Made by a program: the position numbers and the translations under genes
In this document: piece by piece, positions 32,145 to 40,109 of the stretch
How the letters are laid out: every line of letters begins with the position of its first letter
Position numbering within the stretch: the stretch's first letter is position 1
Notes under the pieces: generated by a model
What the model was told of the DNA's origin: nothing
Databases searched by the model: none
What the model saw: the letters and a program-made list of their open reading frames with translations, nothing else
NCBI RefSeq assembly: GCF_037911585.1
Contig: NZ_JBAJNS010000001.1
Location: 4,883,501 to 4,947,500 of the forward strand
Direction of reading: 5' to 3'
Source of the DNA: Streptomyces sp. GSL17-111
GTDB taxonomy: Bacteria > Actinomycetota > Actinomycetes > Streptomycetales > Streptomycetaceae
Length of the DNA: 64,000 nucleotides

Positions 32145-33620
32145 TCAGCTGGAGCCGCGCCACTGCGGTCCCTCGGTGATGAGGCCCGCCACGAGGGCGC
32201 CAGACATGCCCGCGTGCGCCGGTCCGCCGCCCGGGTGCGCCCAGCCGCCCACGGCGTAACGGCCTGGCGGCGCCGCCAGGTTGGGCGCCTGGCGGTAGGC
32301 GGCCGGTGCCCCCGCCAGGGCCGGCACCGGGACGGTTCCGCCCGGCGCCCCCGTCTCGCGCTCGGCGTCCGCCGGGGTGTGCACGGCGTGCCACAGCAGG
32401 CGTTCCGCGAGCTCCGGCACCACCGATCCGGCCGCGGCCGTGAGCCGTTCCACCGCCGCCGCCACGGTCGCGGGGTCCGACCAGTCCGTCGTGGCGTGCG
32501 GGGCCCCCGCCGCCGTGACGGGTGCGTGCGGCGGCACCGTCGCCGTGACGCTCACCGCCTCGTGCCCCGCGTCCGGCACGGTCGACGCGTCGTCCGGCCG
32601 CAGCACCGTGACGGTCGGGGCGGTGAGCGGATCCGCTCCGTCGAAGAGGCCCGCCAGCGCCGCGTCCCGGTCGGGGGCGTGCACGACGGTGCGGTGCGCC
32701 ACGCCCGGCGGCCGGCCGCCCCGCAGGGCGAGCAGCACCGTCAGCCGGGCCCGTCCGGGGGCCGTGCCGGTGTGCGGGCACCGGCCGTCCACCACCGCGT
32801 CCGCCGCCACCTCGGTGCCGTCGGCCAGCACCACGCCGCAGGCCCGCCCGGCCCGGACCGGGACGTCGGCCACCTCGGTGCCGAGGACGACCTCCACCCC
32901 GCGTTCGACGCCGCGCCGGTACACGGCGTCCGCCAGTGCACGCAGCCCGCCGGAGACCCACCAGGAGCCGAAGGTGTGCTCGACGTAGGGCAGGACCGTC
33001 GCGCTCGCCGGGGCCGTGCGCGGGTCGAGGCCGTACGCCACGGCGTAGCTCTCCAGCAGCGCCGCCGCCCGCGGGTCGGCCAGTTCGTCGGCGGCCACCT
33101 CGGCGAGCGTCGGCACGCGGCGGCGCAGCAGCCCCCGGCGACGCAGCGCCGGGTACGGGTCGGCCGGCGGCGGGGCGTCGGTCAGCGGCTCCTCCAGCAA
33201 CGGCCGGCGGGTGGCGTCCCACACGGTGCGCGCCCGCACCAGCAGGTCCGTCCAGCGCCGCCCCGCGCCCGCGCCGAGGCCCGCGTCCAGCGCGCCGATC
33301 AGACCGGAGCGCGTGACGGGCAGCGGCACCTCGGTGCCGTCCGCGAACCGGTGCACGGCCCCCGGATCCAGCTGACGCAGCGTGACGTGGGCCTCCAGCG
33401 GCTCGCGGCCCGTCTTCAGGAACAGGTCCCGCCAGACGGCGGGCAGGTGCAGCAGCGCGGGCCCGGTGTCGCACGTGAACCCGTCCCGGGTCAACGCCCG
33501 GACGCCACCGCCGTACGTCCGGGACCGCTCGTACACCGTCACCCGGTGTCCGGCCGTCGCCAGCCGTGCCGCCCCGGCCAGTGCGCCCAGACCGGCGCCG
33601 ATCACCACCACGCGTGCCAT
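32145..33620 (-). CDS. Phytoene-desaturase-like FAD oxidoreductase
   Basis: 491 residues from the ATG at 33620. Amine-oxidase/CrtI fold: VVVIGAGLGALAGAARLATAGHRVTVYERS, then YGGGVRALTRDGFTCDTGPALLHLPAV, a middle block TFGSWWVSGGLRALADAV, VVLADGTEVAADAVV, and the C-terminal FAD block YAVGGWAHPGGGPAHAGMSGALVAGLI. CrtI enzymes desaturate carotenoids, but no crtE/crtB/crtY genes are nearby and many actinobacterial relatives have no known substrate. It is isolated: convergent on one side, a gene-free stretch on the other. Confidence 0.85.
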   Translation of the reverse strand: MARVVVIGAGLGALAGAARLATAGHRVTVYERSRTYGGGVRALTRDGFTCDTGPALLHLPAVWRDLFLKTGREPLEAHVTLRQLDPGAVHRFADGTEVPLPVTRSGLIGALDAGLGAGAGRRWTDLLVRARTVWDATRRPLLEEPLTDAPPPADPYPALRRRGLLRRRVPTLAEVAADELADPRAAALLESYAVAYGLDPRTAPASATVLPYVEHTFGSWWVSGGLRALADAVYRRGVERGVEVVLGTEVADVPVRAGRACGVVLADGTEVAADAVVDGRCPHTGTAPGRARLTVLLALRGGRPPGVAHRTVVHAPDRDAALAGLFDGADPLTAPTVTVLRPDDASTVPDAGHEAVSVTATVPPHAPVTAAGAPHATTDWSDPATVAAAVERLTAAAGSVVPELAERLLWHAVHTPADAERETGAPGGTVPVPALAGAPAAYRQAPNLAAPPGRYAVGGWAHPGGGPAHAGMSGALVAGLITEGPQWRGSS

Positions 33621-33992
33621 GACCAGCGACTCTAGCCATCCGGCCCGCCCCTCCGCCGGGCGGGGCCGTCCGGCGGAGGGGCACCACCCCAGGAGGTGAG
33701 TAGCGCTACCTAGGGGGCCGGTTGAGTACCCGCACGGATGGGCGGTGACCTGCCCGGACGGCAGAGTGGTGCGCACCGGGACGACGCGGCGCGGCACCGC
33801 CGGCACGGGGCGGCGGAGCCGCACCGCGTCACCCGGCAGGGGGGAACCGAAGGGGGATCGGGGGTACGGGGGGCACGGGGGGCACGGGGGCGAGCGGGCG
33901 GTACCGGTCATCGCGCGGCCGGGGCCGCCCGCTTCCGGCCCACCGGCCCCGGCGGGTGGTTCCTCCGCACGGCTCCGCCCGTCCGGCGGTGT
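33621..33992. other. Gene-free stretch with a G-run tract
   Basis: 372 bp between the start of the desaturase-like gene and the end of the TetR gene, both on the minus strand. Positions 33838-33898 on the plus strand hold at least seven runs of four or more G in about 60 bp (for example GGGGGATCGGGGGTACGGGGGG), able to form G-quadruplexes. The promoter of the desaturase-like gene must lie here; I cannot place it. Confidence 0.5.
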
Positions 33993-34634
33993 TCAGGGCC
34001 GTCCGGCCACGCGGCCCTGGAGCAGCAGCGACAGCGAGGCGTGCACGTCGTCCAGCGAACGGTCCGGCTGGAACGCCTGCCAGTCCAGCGCCGCCACGAG
34101 CACCATGCCGAACAGCGCGGCGGCGGTCAGCTGCACGTCGATCTCACCGCTCAGCTCCCCCTCCTCGACGCCGAGCCGCAGCTGCTCCTCCACCACCGCC
34201 ACCGCCCGCGCCCGGACCACCAGCAGCGTCGACTGCCAGGTGCGGTTCTTGCGCCACAGCTCGGCCACGTACAGCTGGGTGAAGGCCGGATAGCGGTCGA
34301 TGAACTCCAGGCCGGCGCGGACCATCGCGTCCAGTGCGTCGACCCTGCCGCCCCCGCGCTCCCGGACGGCGGTGGCCGCCGCCTCCAGCCGCCCGGTCAG
34401 CAGCTCGACGCCGTGCCGCAGCAGCTCCTCGAACAGTTCGTTCTTGCTGGCGAAGTTGTAGTAGACGGTGCCCTTGGCCACTCCGGCGGCCTCGGCGATC
34501 TCCTCCACCGTGGTGGCCGAGAACCCCTGTTCCGCGATGAGGTGCACCGCCGCCTCGTACAGCTTCTGCCGGGTGGCGCTGCGCCGGGCGCTCGTGCCCG
34601 CCGTGGCGCCCGGCCCGTTGCTGGCGCTCTTCAT
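33993..34634 (-). CDS. TetR/AcrR-family repressor
   Basis: 213 residues. N-terminal HTH about 18-65: RQKLYEAAVHLIAEQGFSATTVEEIAEAAGVAKGTVYYNFASKNELFEELL is a textbook TetR domain. The C-terminal ligand domain (FIDRYPAFTQLYVAELWRKNRTWQ and following) is unassigned. It is the last gene of the minus-strand unit ABC ATPase-YhgE/Pip-TetR (73 bp after the permease). The perfect 26-bp palindrome upstream of the ATPase gene is its likely operator, giving autoregulation. Confidence 0.93.
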   Translation of the reverse strand: MKSASNGPGATAGTSARRSATRQKLYEAAVHLIAEQGFSATTVEEIAEAAGVAKGTVYYNFASKNELFEELLRHGVELLTGRLEAAATAVRERGGGRVDALDAMVRAGLEFIDRYPAFTQLYVAELWRKNRTWQSTLLVVRARAVAVVEEQLRLGVEEGELSGEIDVQLTAAALFGMVLVAALDWQAFQPDRSLDDVHASLSLLLQGRVAGRP

Positions 34635-34707
34635 GACGATGATTGTCCTCTTCCCGTGCGCGCCGGGCCGCGCGGCCTGCCGGTGCCGACGCCGGTTCCG
34701 GTGCCGG

Positions 34708-36945
34708 TCACAGCGTCAGCTCCGGGTGAAGCCGCTTGAGCGTCCACACCGAGCCGCGCCGCGCCGTCCACGCCGTCGCGGCCAGGGCCGCCAGGGTGAA
34801 GGCCAGCAGCACGGCGCAGCCCTCCCACACCGGGCCGAGCGGACCACCGGTGATCAGGTGCCGCAGCCCCGCGACGACGTACGTCATCGGGAGGTAGGGG
34901 TGGACGGCGTTGAAGAAGTCCGGGCTCGTCTGCACCGGGTAGGTCCCTCCGGCGCTGGTGAGCTGGAGCATCAGCAGGACGAGCACCAGGATCCGTCCCG
35001 ACGGCCCGAACCGGGCGTTCAGCCACTGCACGATGGCGGTGAAGCAGGCCGCCACGAGGAGGAGGAAGCCGAGCGTCCCGGCGGGCCTGGCCATCTGGAG
35101 GCCCAGCCCCGGCGCCCAGTGCAGCACCGCCAGCAGCACCGACGCCTGCACGGCCCCGATGGCCGCGACCGGCAGCCACGACGCCAGTGCGGTCCGCACG
35201 GCCGGGGCACCGGCGGCCAGCGCGCGCCGGCTCAGCGCCGGCATGAGCATGTAGGCCACCATGGCGCCCACCCACAGGGCGAGCGGCACGAAGTAGGGGG
35301 CGAACCCGGTGCCGTAGTTGGGGGCCGCGTGCAGGTTGCGGGAGGCCAGCCGCACGGGATCGGCCATGACGGCACTGCGGTCGGCGCGCTCCTCCGCGCT
35401 GTGGTCGGGGATCTGCTCGACGCCGTCGTGCAGGCCCTCGGCGAGCCGCAGGGAGCCGTCGGCCAGGTTCACCATGCCGCCGTCCAGCAGCTCCGCCCCG
35501 TCACTCAGCTCGATCAGCCCGCTCTCCAGCGCGCCCGCGCCGCCGGCGGCCCGGGTCAGGCCGGAGTGCAGCTCCTTGGTGCCGTCGTGCACCTCCTGGG
35601 CGCCGTCGTTGAGCGCGTTGACCTGCTTGACGGCCTTCCGCACGTTCTCACCCAGGTGCGGAGCCTGCTCCTGCACCTCCAGGGCGACGTCGCGCAGCGC
35701 GTCGAGATCCTTGCCGAGGTCGTCCAGGTCCTCGTAGCCGTCGATGTGCTCCTGGACGTCGGCCGCCGTGTCCGCGCCGCCCCGGCTGTACTCGGCGTAC
35801 CGCGCCAGGTCGGCGCAGTGCTCGTCGGTCAGGACGGAGCCGTCCGGCGCGGGCGTCCCGCCGGGCCCGTCGGCCGGAAGGTCCGGCAGGTCCGGCAGAT
35901 CCGGCAGATCGGGGTCCCCGGAGCGCGGCGCCGTGTCCCGGGCGCCGCCGTCCTCGCCCCCCTGCGGGCCGGGCACGCAGAGCAGCTCGTGCAGCCCCTC
36001 GATCCCGTCGGCCGCCGCCTCGGTGAGCCGCACCGCGCGGGCGGCGTCCTCGGGCAGGCTGTCGAGGTGCTTGCGGGCGGTCTCCGCGCCCTCCGCCACC
36101 TTCCCGGCGGCCGTCGCGACGTCCTCGCCGTCCTCGCGGGTGAAGGGGCCGACCCCCTCGGCGATGCCGCCCACCTTGTCGGCGAGCTGCTGGGTGCCGT
36201 CGGCGACCTGCCGTGCGCCGTCCTCCAGCCGTCCGGCGCCCTCGTCGAGCCGCACCACCCCGTCGGTCAGCTCTCCGCTGCCGTCCTCGGCGTCCTCCGC
36301 GCCGTCCGAGATCTCGCCCGAGCCGTCCTTCGCCTCGTCGATGCCCTCCTTCAGCTCGCTCGCGCCGTCGGCCGCGTCCTGGGTGGCGTCGTGGACGGCG
36401 GAGAACGCGACGAAGATGTTGTCGTAGAAGCTGCGCGAGGCCTTGCTGGACGCGGCGGCGCGCACCTCGGAGAAGACCGTGCGGGCGACCTGCCCGACGA
36501 TGTAGTTGTTCGCGTCGTTCGTGCGCACCCGCAGGGCGCCCGTCTCGGGGTGGTCCCCGGAGCTGGACGTGATCTTGGTGCTGAACTCCTCGGGGACGGT
36601 CAGCGACAGGTAGTAGCGGCCCTCCCGCACGCCCCGCTCGGCGTCCTCGGGCGTCGTCTCGTGCCAGGCGAAGGTGTCGCTGTCGCGCAGCGCCTCGACG
36701 AGGTCGTCGCCCGCGTCGACGTGCCGCTCCCCGTCGCCCGCCGGGTCCTCCACGCGCGCGCCGGAGTCCTCGTTGACCAGCGCCACGGGTATGCGGTCCA
36801 GGCGTCCGTAGGGATCCCAGAAGGACCACAGGTACAGCGCCCCGTACAGCAGCGGCAGCAGCATGATCGTGACGAGCGCCGCGCGGGGCAGCCGTCCCCG
36901 CCCGAAGCGCCTGAGCTCAAGCGCGGCCAGTCGTGGTGCACGCAT
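34708..36945 (-). CDS. YhgE/Pip-family (ABC-2-like) membrane protein
   Basis: 745 residues. One N-terminal transmembrane segment (ALVTIMLLPLLYGALYLWSFWDP), a large extracytoplasmic region starting LDRIPVALVNEDSG and containing dozens of 'DGA..L.DG' heptad-like repeats (about 215-490), then five or six C-terminal membrane segments (FAPYFVPLALWVGAMVAYML to VLLAFTLAALAATAW). This is the layout of YhgE/Pip proteins, related to ABC-2 permeases and to type VII secretion-associated or phage-receptor proteins. The start overlaps the ATPase gene by 29 bp, so the two are translationally coupled. Confidence 0.92.
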   Translation of the reverse strand: MRAPRLAALELRRFGRGRLPRAALVTIMLLPLLYGALYLWSFWDPYGRLDRIPVALVNEDSGARVEDPAGDGERHVDAGDDLVEALRDSDTFAWHETTPEDAERGVREGRYYLSLTVPEEFSTKITSSSGDHPETGALRVRTNDANNYIVGQVARTVFSEVRAAASSKASRSFYDNIFVAFSAVHDATQDAADGASELKEGIDEAKDGSGEISDGAEDAEDGSGELTDGVVRLDEGAGRLEDGARQVADGTQQLADKVGGIAEGVGPFTREDGEDVATAAGKVAEGAETARKHLDSLPEDAARAVRLTEAAADGIEGLHELLCVPGPQGGEDGGARDTAPRSGDPDLPDLPDLPDLPADGPGGTPAPDGSVLTDEHCADLARYAEYSRGGADTAADVQEHIDGYEDLDDLGKDLDALRDVALEVQEQAPHLGENVRKAVKQVNALNDGAQEVHDGTKELHSGLTRAAGGAGALESGLIELSDGAELLDGGMVNLADGSLRLAEGLHDGVEQIPDHSAEERADRSAVMADPVRLASRNLHAAPNYGTGFAPYFVPLALWVGAMVAYMLMPALSRRALAAGAPAVRTALASWLPVAAIGAVQASVLLAVLHWAPGLGLQMARPAGTLGFLLLVAACFTAIVQWLNARFGPSGRILVLVLLMLQLTSAGGTYPVQTSPDFFNAVHPYLPMTYVVAGLRHLITGGPLGPVWEGCAVLLAFTLAALAATAWTARRGSVWTLKRLHPELTL

Positions 36946-37711
36946 CGTCCGCGTCCCCCTCTCCGGTGGTGTCGTCGGCCGGCTCCGCGTCCGGTCCGTC
37001 GTCCCGCTTCCCGTCCGGTTCCGCGTCCGGTTCCTCGGGTCCGTCGTCGGCCGTGGTGTGGACCACGAGCACGTCCGGCGGCGGCTCGCTGCACACCGCC
37101 AGCACGGTCGTCCCCTCCTCCGCCAGTCCCCGCAGCAGCTCCCACAGTTCGGCGCGTTCGGGGTCGGAGAGCTTGAGGTCCGCGTCGTCCAGGGCGAGCA
37201 GGCGCGGGTGGTCGAGTAGGGCGAGGGCGACGCCGAGGCGCAGTGCCTCCAGGCGTTCCAGGTACCGCACCGTGGTGCGCGGGCCCTTGGGAAGGTCCTC
37301 CAGCCGCAGCCCGGCCCGGTCCAGGGCCTCGGCCACGCGCTTCCGGCGTTCGGTGGCCCGCTCCCGGCGCAGGCCCCGCCGGGGGCGGCGCAGCAGGGCC
37401 CGTTCGCGCAGGTGCTCGGTGACGGTCCAGGACGGCTCCAGGTCCGTGACGCCCGGCACCGGCCCCAGCGCCGCGACGCGCCGCACGGACCCCATCCGCT
37501 GCGGCACCCGGTGCCCGGCGACGGTGGCGTGGCCCGAGGTGGGGCGCATCCGGCCGGTCAGCGTGAGCAGCAGGCACGTCCGCCCCGACCCGGACGGGCC
37601 GGTGACGGCGATGAGCGAGCCCGGTGGCGCCTCCACGCTCACCCCTTCGAACACCGCGCCCTTGGAGCCCTTCAGCCCCAGGTCGCGGGCGCTGACGGCC
37701 GCGCCCTCCAT
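36917..37711 (-). CDS. Degenerate ABC-transporter ATP-binding subunit
   Basis: 264 residues. The ABC fold is recognisable (VFEGVSVEAPPGSLIAVTGPSGSGRT, TLTGRMRPTSGHATVAGHRVPQRM), but key motifs are altered: the Walker A lysine is Arg44 (GPSGSGRT), the LSGGQ signature is replaced by a sequence around YLERLEALRLG, and Walker B ends LLALDDAD with Asp where the catalytic Glu normally is. Hydrolysis may be weak or absent. The last 45 residues are very acidic. Partner of the YhgE/Pip protein encoded next; first gene of the unit regulated from the palindrome at 37733. Confidence 0.85.
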   Translation of the reverse strand: MEGAAVSARDLGLKGSKGAVFEGVSVEAPPGSLIAVTGPSGSGRTCLLLTLTGRMRPTSGHATVAGHRVPQRMGSVRRVAALGPVPGVTDLEPSWTVTEHLRERALLRRPRRGLRRERATERRKRVAEALDRAGLRLEDLPKGPRTTVRYLERLEALRLGVALALLDHPRLLALDDADLKLSDPERAELWELLRGLAEEGTTVLAVCSEPPPDVLVVHTTADDGPEEPDAEPDGKRDDGPDAEPADDTTGEGDADDACTTTGRA

Positions 37712-37732
37712 GTGCCCTCCCCACGCGAATCT

Positions 37733-37758
37733 TTTTGAACTGACCGGTCAGTTCAAAA
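37733..37758. promoter_or_regulatory. Perfect 26-bp palindrome, probable TetR operator
   Basis: TTTTGAACTGACC is followed directly by its exact reverse complement GGTCAGTTCAAAA. It lies 21 bp upstream of the ABC ATPase start (-) and 93 bp upstream of the HEPN gene (+). The core ACTGACCGGTCAGT resembles operators of TetR/AcrR repressors of transporter genes; the TetR encoded at 33993-34634 is the obvious candidate. Confidence 0.8.
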
Positions 37759-37851
37759 GCGTAGCAGCAGGTCAGCGCCGATTGTCAGTGGGGCAGTCCA
37801 CGATGTGCGCATACGAACCGTTGAGCGAAGGAAGCGAAGGAGGCACCAGTC

Positions 37852-38340
37852 ATGAAGAAGCTGAACAGCCCCCCGAGCGACATCCACCCCGTCCCGCGCC
37901 GCGGCGCCGCGCCCCCGGCCGCGCTCGACCTGCTCTCCCAGGCCCAGCACGGGCTCGACGAGGCCGCGGGACACGAACTGCCCAACGAGCGCTACGCCAC
38001 CGCCCACCTGGCGGCGCTGCGCACCGCGGCGGCGGTCCTGGCCGTGCGCGGTCGTCCCGAGAGCGGCGCCCGGGCCCGCCGCCGCATCCGCAGCGCCTGG
38101 GAGGTGCTGCCCGAGGTCGCCCCCGAGCTCGTCGAGTGGAGCGCCCTGTTCGCCGCCGGTGCGCCGCGCCGCGCGCGGGCCGAGGCCGGGATACGCGGCG
38201 CGGTGACCCCCCGGGAGGCGGACGACCTCCTGCGGGACGTCGCCGTGTTCCTGCGCATCGTCGAGCGCATGCTCATAGCCCAGCCCGCCTTCCCGCGCGC
38301 CCGCGTGGAGGCGGAACCACCGGCGGTGGCGAGGCAATAG
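37852..38340 (+). CDS. SAV_6107-family HEPN-domain protein
   Basis: 162 residues, ATG start with GGAGG upstream. Predicted all-helical: LDLLSQAQHGLDEAAGHELPNERYATAHLAALRTAAAVLA, RRRIRSAWEVLPEVAPELVEWSALFA, READDLLRDVAVFLRIVERML. R47-Y-A-T-A-H52 fits the R-x4-6-H pattern of HEPN nucleases, although the residue after Arg is Tyr rather than the usual polar one. No nucleotidyltransferase or antitoxin partner is adjacent; the next gene is a methyltransferase. The family name is from recollection. Function unknown. Confidence 0.78.
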   Translation: MKKLNSPPSDIHPVPRRGAAPPAALDLLSQAQHGLDEAAGHELPNERYATAHLAALRTAAAVLAVRGRPESGARARRRIRSAWEVLPEVAPELVEWSALFAAGAPRRARAEAGIRGAVTPREADDLLRDVAVFLRIVERMLIAQPAFPRARVEAEPPAVARQ

Positions 38341-38386
38341 GGTGGGGGCTGCCAGCCCCGCACGTCCGCCGCCGAGGAGCCACGTC

Positions 38387-39136
38387 ATGTCCCGCCCGCG
38401 CGCAGCCCTTCGTACCGCCGTGGTCTGGGAGGTGCTGCGGGAAGCCCTCCATCGCCGGGCCGAGGCGGCCGGCCGTTCCGAGCTGGACGTGCTCGACGCC
38501 GGGGGCGGCTCCGGGCACTTCGCCGTGCCCCTGGCCCGGCTCGGCCACCGCGTCACCGTCGTGGACCCGAGCCCCAACGCGCTCTTCGCGCTGGAGCGCC
38601 GCGCCGCCGAGGAGGACGTGGCCGACCGGGTGCGCGGTGTCCAGGGCGACGCCCACGGGCTGCTGGACGTCGCCGAGCGCGGCGGGTACGACGCCGTGCT
38701 GTGCCACGGCGTCCTGGAGTACGTGGACGACGCCGCCGAGGGCCTGCGGAACGCCGTCGCGGCCCTGCGGCCGGAAGGGGGCGTCCTGTCCGTCCTGGCG
38801 GCCGGGCTGGGCGGCGCCGTGCTGGCCCGCGCCCTGGCCGGGCACTTCACGGACGCCCACCACGCCCTGACCGACCCCGACGGGCGTTACGGGGACTCCG
38901 ACCCGGTGCCCCGGCGGTTCACCGCCGAGCAGCTGTCCGCCCTGGTGACCGACACCGGTCTGAAGGTGGCCGCCGTGCACGGGGTGCGGATCTTCAGCGA
39001 CCTCGTCCCGGGCGCTCTGGTGGACACCGAGCCGAGCGCCCTGGAGGCGCTCGCCCAGCTCGAGGCCACGGCGGCCGAGATGCCCGCCTTCCACGCCGTC
39101 GCCACGCAGCTGCACGTGCTGGCCGAAGTGGGCTGA
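38387..39136 (+). CDS. SAM-dependent methyltransferase (class I)
   Basis: 249 residues from the ATG at 38387, chosen for the GAGGAG ribosome binding site 7-12 nt upstream. Rossmann-type methyltransferase: motif I LDVLDAGGGSGHFAVPLARLGHRVTVVDPSP, post-I acidic residue in VVDPS, YDAVLCHGVLEYVDDAAEGLRNAVAALRPEGGVLSVL. C-terminal part contains RRFTAEQLSALVTDTGLKVAAVHGVRIFSDLVPG. The size and motifs resemble tRNA or small-molecule methyltransferases of the CmoM type, but the substrate cannot be assigned. 46 bp after the HEPN gene. Confidence 0.88.
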   Translation: MSRPRAALRTAVVWEVLREALHRRAEAAGRSELDVLDAGGGSGHFAVPLARLGHRVTVVDPSPNALFALERRAAEEDVADRVRGVQGDAHGLLDVAERGGYDAVLCHGVLEYVDDAAEGLRNAVAALRPEGGVLSVLAAGLGGAVLARALAGHFTDAHHALTDPDGRYGDSDPVPRRFTAEQLSALVTDTGLKVAAVHGVRIFSDLVPGALVDTEPSALEALAQLEATAAEMPAFHAVATQLHVLAEVG

Positions 39137-39416
39137 GCCGGCGCGCGGAGGGTCCGTCCGGAGTGCCGGGCGAGTGCACTGGCTTACAGAACCCCGCAGA
39201 CCGCCCGATCAGCGCAACGGCGCCGTATGATCGGAGGGAACCACCGGGGCATGCCGGGCGGCGGGCAGGGGAATGAACAAGCCACTGCTGCGGTCCGTCA
39301 TACCGGACCCGATGGGAGAAATGGCGTAGAGGGGCGGGTTTCACGGGGGCGATTCCCTGCCTATCCTTGAAGGGTCGCATCCGGTCGCCCCCGCGACCGA
39401 CGAGTAGGAGGACTCC
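39137..39416. other. Intergenic region upstream of the DUF3040 gene
   Basis: 280 bp. It contains one short frame (39273-39329, 18 codons, starting MNKPLLRSVIPDP) that I do not consider supported as a gene. Otherwise no hairpin or repeat stands out. The promoter of the DUF3040 gene presumably lies here. Confidence 0.4.
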
Positions 39417-39839
39417 GTGCCGCTCTCTGAGCACGAGCAGCGCATGCTCGAGCAGATGGAGCGAGCGCTGTACGCCGAAGATCCCAAGTTCGCGACAGCG
39501 CTCGAAGGTAGTGACCTGCGGGCGCCGTCCCGCCGCCGGGTCTACCAGGCGGTGGCGGGCTTCGTGGTGGGCATCGCGCTCCTCATGGCCGGGATGGTCG
39601 CCCAGATCGTCTGGCTCGGTGTGGTCGGCTTCCTCGTGATGCTCGGGTGTGCCGTTCTCGCGGTGACGGGCTGGCGCAAGGCCCCTGCGGAGGGCGCTCG
39701 TCAGGACGGTGAAGGTGGTGACGGCCGTGAGGGCGGCGGTCGCGGCGCGGGCCGGGGTCGCCGGCAGCGCACCCCCAGGCGGTCCGTGATGAACCGGATC
39801 GAGGACCGCTGGCAGCGTCGTCGCGACGAGCAGCAGTAG
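39417..39839 (+). CDS. DUF3040 membrane protein
   Basis: 140 residues, GTG start with AGGAGG 7 nt upstream. DUF3040 signature MPLSEHEQRMLEQMERALYAEDPKFATALEGSD, followed by a basic RRRVYQ and two closely spaced membrane segments (AVAGFVVGIALLMAGMVAQIVW; VVGFLVMLGCAVLAVTGW). The C-terminus is Arg/Gly-rich, predicted cytoplasmic. Function unknown; the family is widespread in actinobacteria. Confidence 0.93.
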   Translation: MPLSEHEQRMLEQMERALYAEDPKFATALEGSDLRAPSRRRVYQAVAGFVVGIALLMAGMVAQIVWLGVVGFLVMLGCAVLAVTGWRKAPAEGARQDGEGGDGREGGGRGAGRGRRQRTPRRSVMNRIEDRWQRRRDEQQ

Positions 39840-39959
39840 AGGTTCCCCGCCGCACCTCGTCCGCCGGACACGTCGTCCGCCGGAGCGCCCGAGCCGGGGC
39901 GCCCAGACCCTCCGTGACCGGCCCCTGAAGTCCCCGCCGACCGGTGCCCCTGCGGTAGC

Positions 39960-39984
39960 GGCCACCCCCGGGTGGCCCCTTTTT
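39960..39984 (+). terminator. Intrinsic terminator with T-run
   Basis: GGCCACCC / GGGTGGCC, 8-bp perfect stem separated by CC, followed by CCTTTTT. Ends the DUF3040 transcript. Confidence 0.8.
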
Positions 39985-40047
39985 CGCGCTCATTCCGGTA
40001 CTTCCGCGCAGCGGTCCGGCACTGCGGAACGTCGCCCGACGTCACAC

Positions 40048-40090
40048 GCACGTCCGCCCCCCGCCCGTCGTGGGCGGGGGGCGGACGTGC
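40048..40090 (-). terminator. Terminator of the MoxR-DUF58-transglutaminase operon
   Basis: Perfect 19-bp stem: GCACGTCCGCCCCCCGCCC (40048-40066), loop GTCGT, exact complement 40072-40090, located 20 bp after the transglutaminase stop codon. Confidence 0.85.
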
Positions 40091-40109
40091 GCGTGGGGCG
40101 CGGCCGCTG

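Noticed and set aside
34468..37176. 902-codon plus-strand frame opposite the YhgE/Pip and ABC genes
   Set aside because: Shadow of the real minus-strand genes; Arg/Val/Gly-rich with no domain.
39273..39329. 18-codon frame MNKPLLRSVIPDP before the DUF3040 gene
   Set aside because: Too short, a ribosome binding site is possible but no supporting family; could be real but not supportable.
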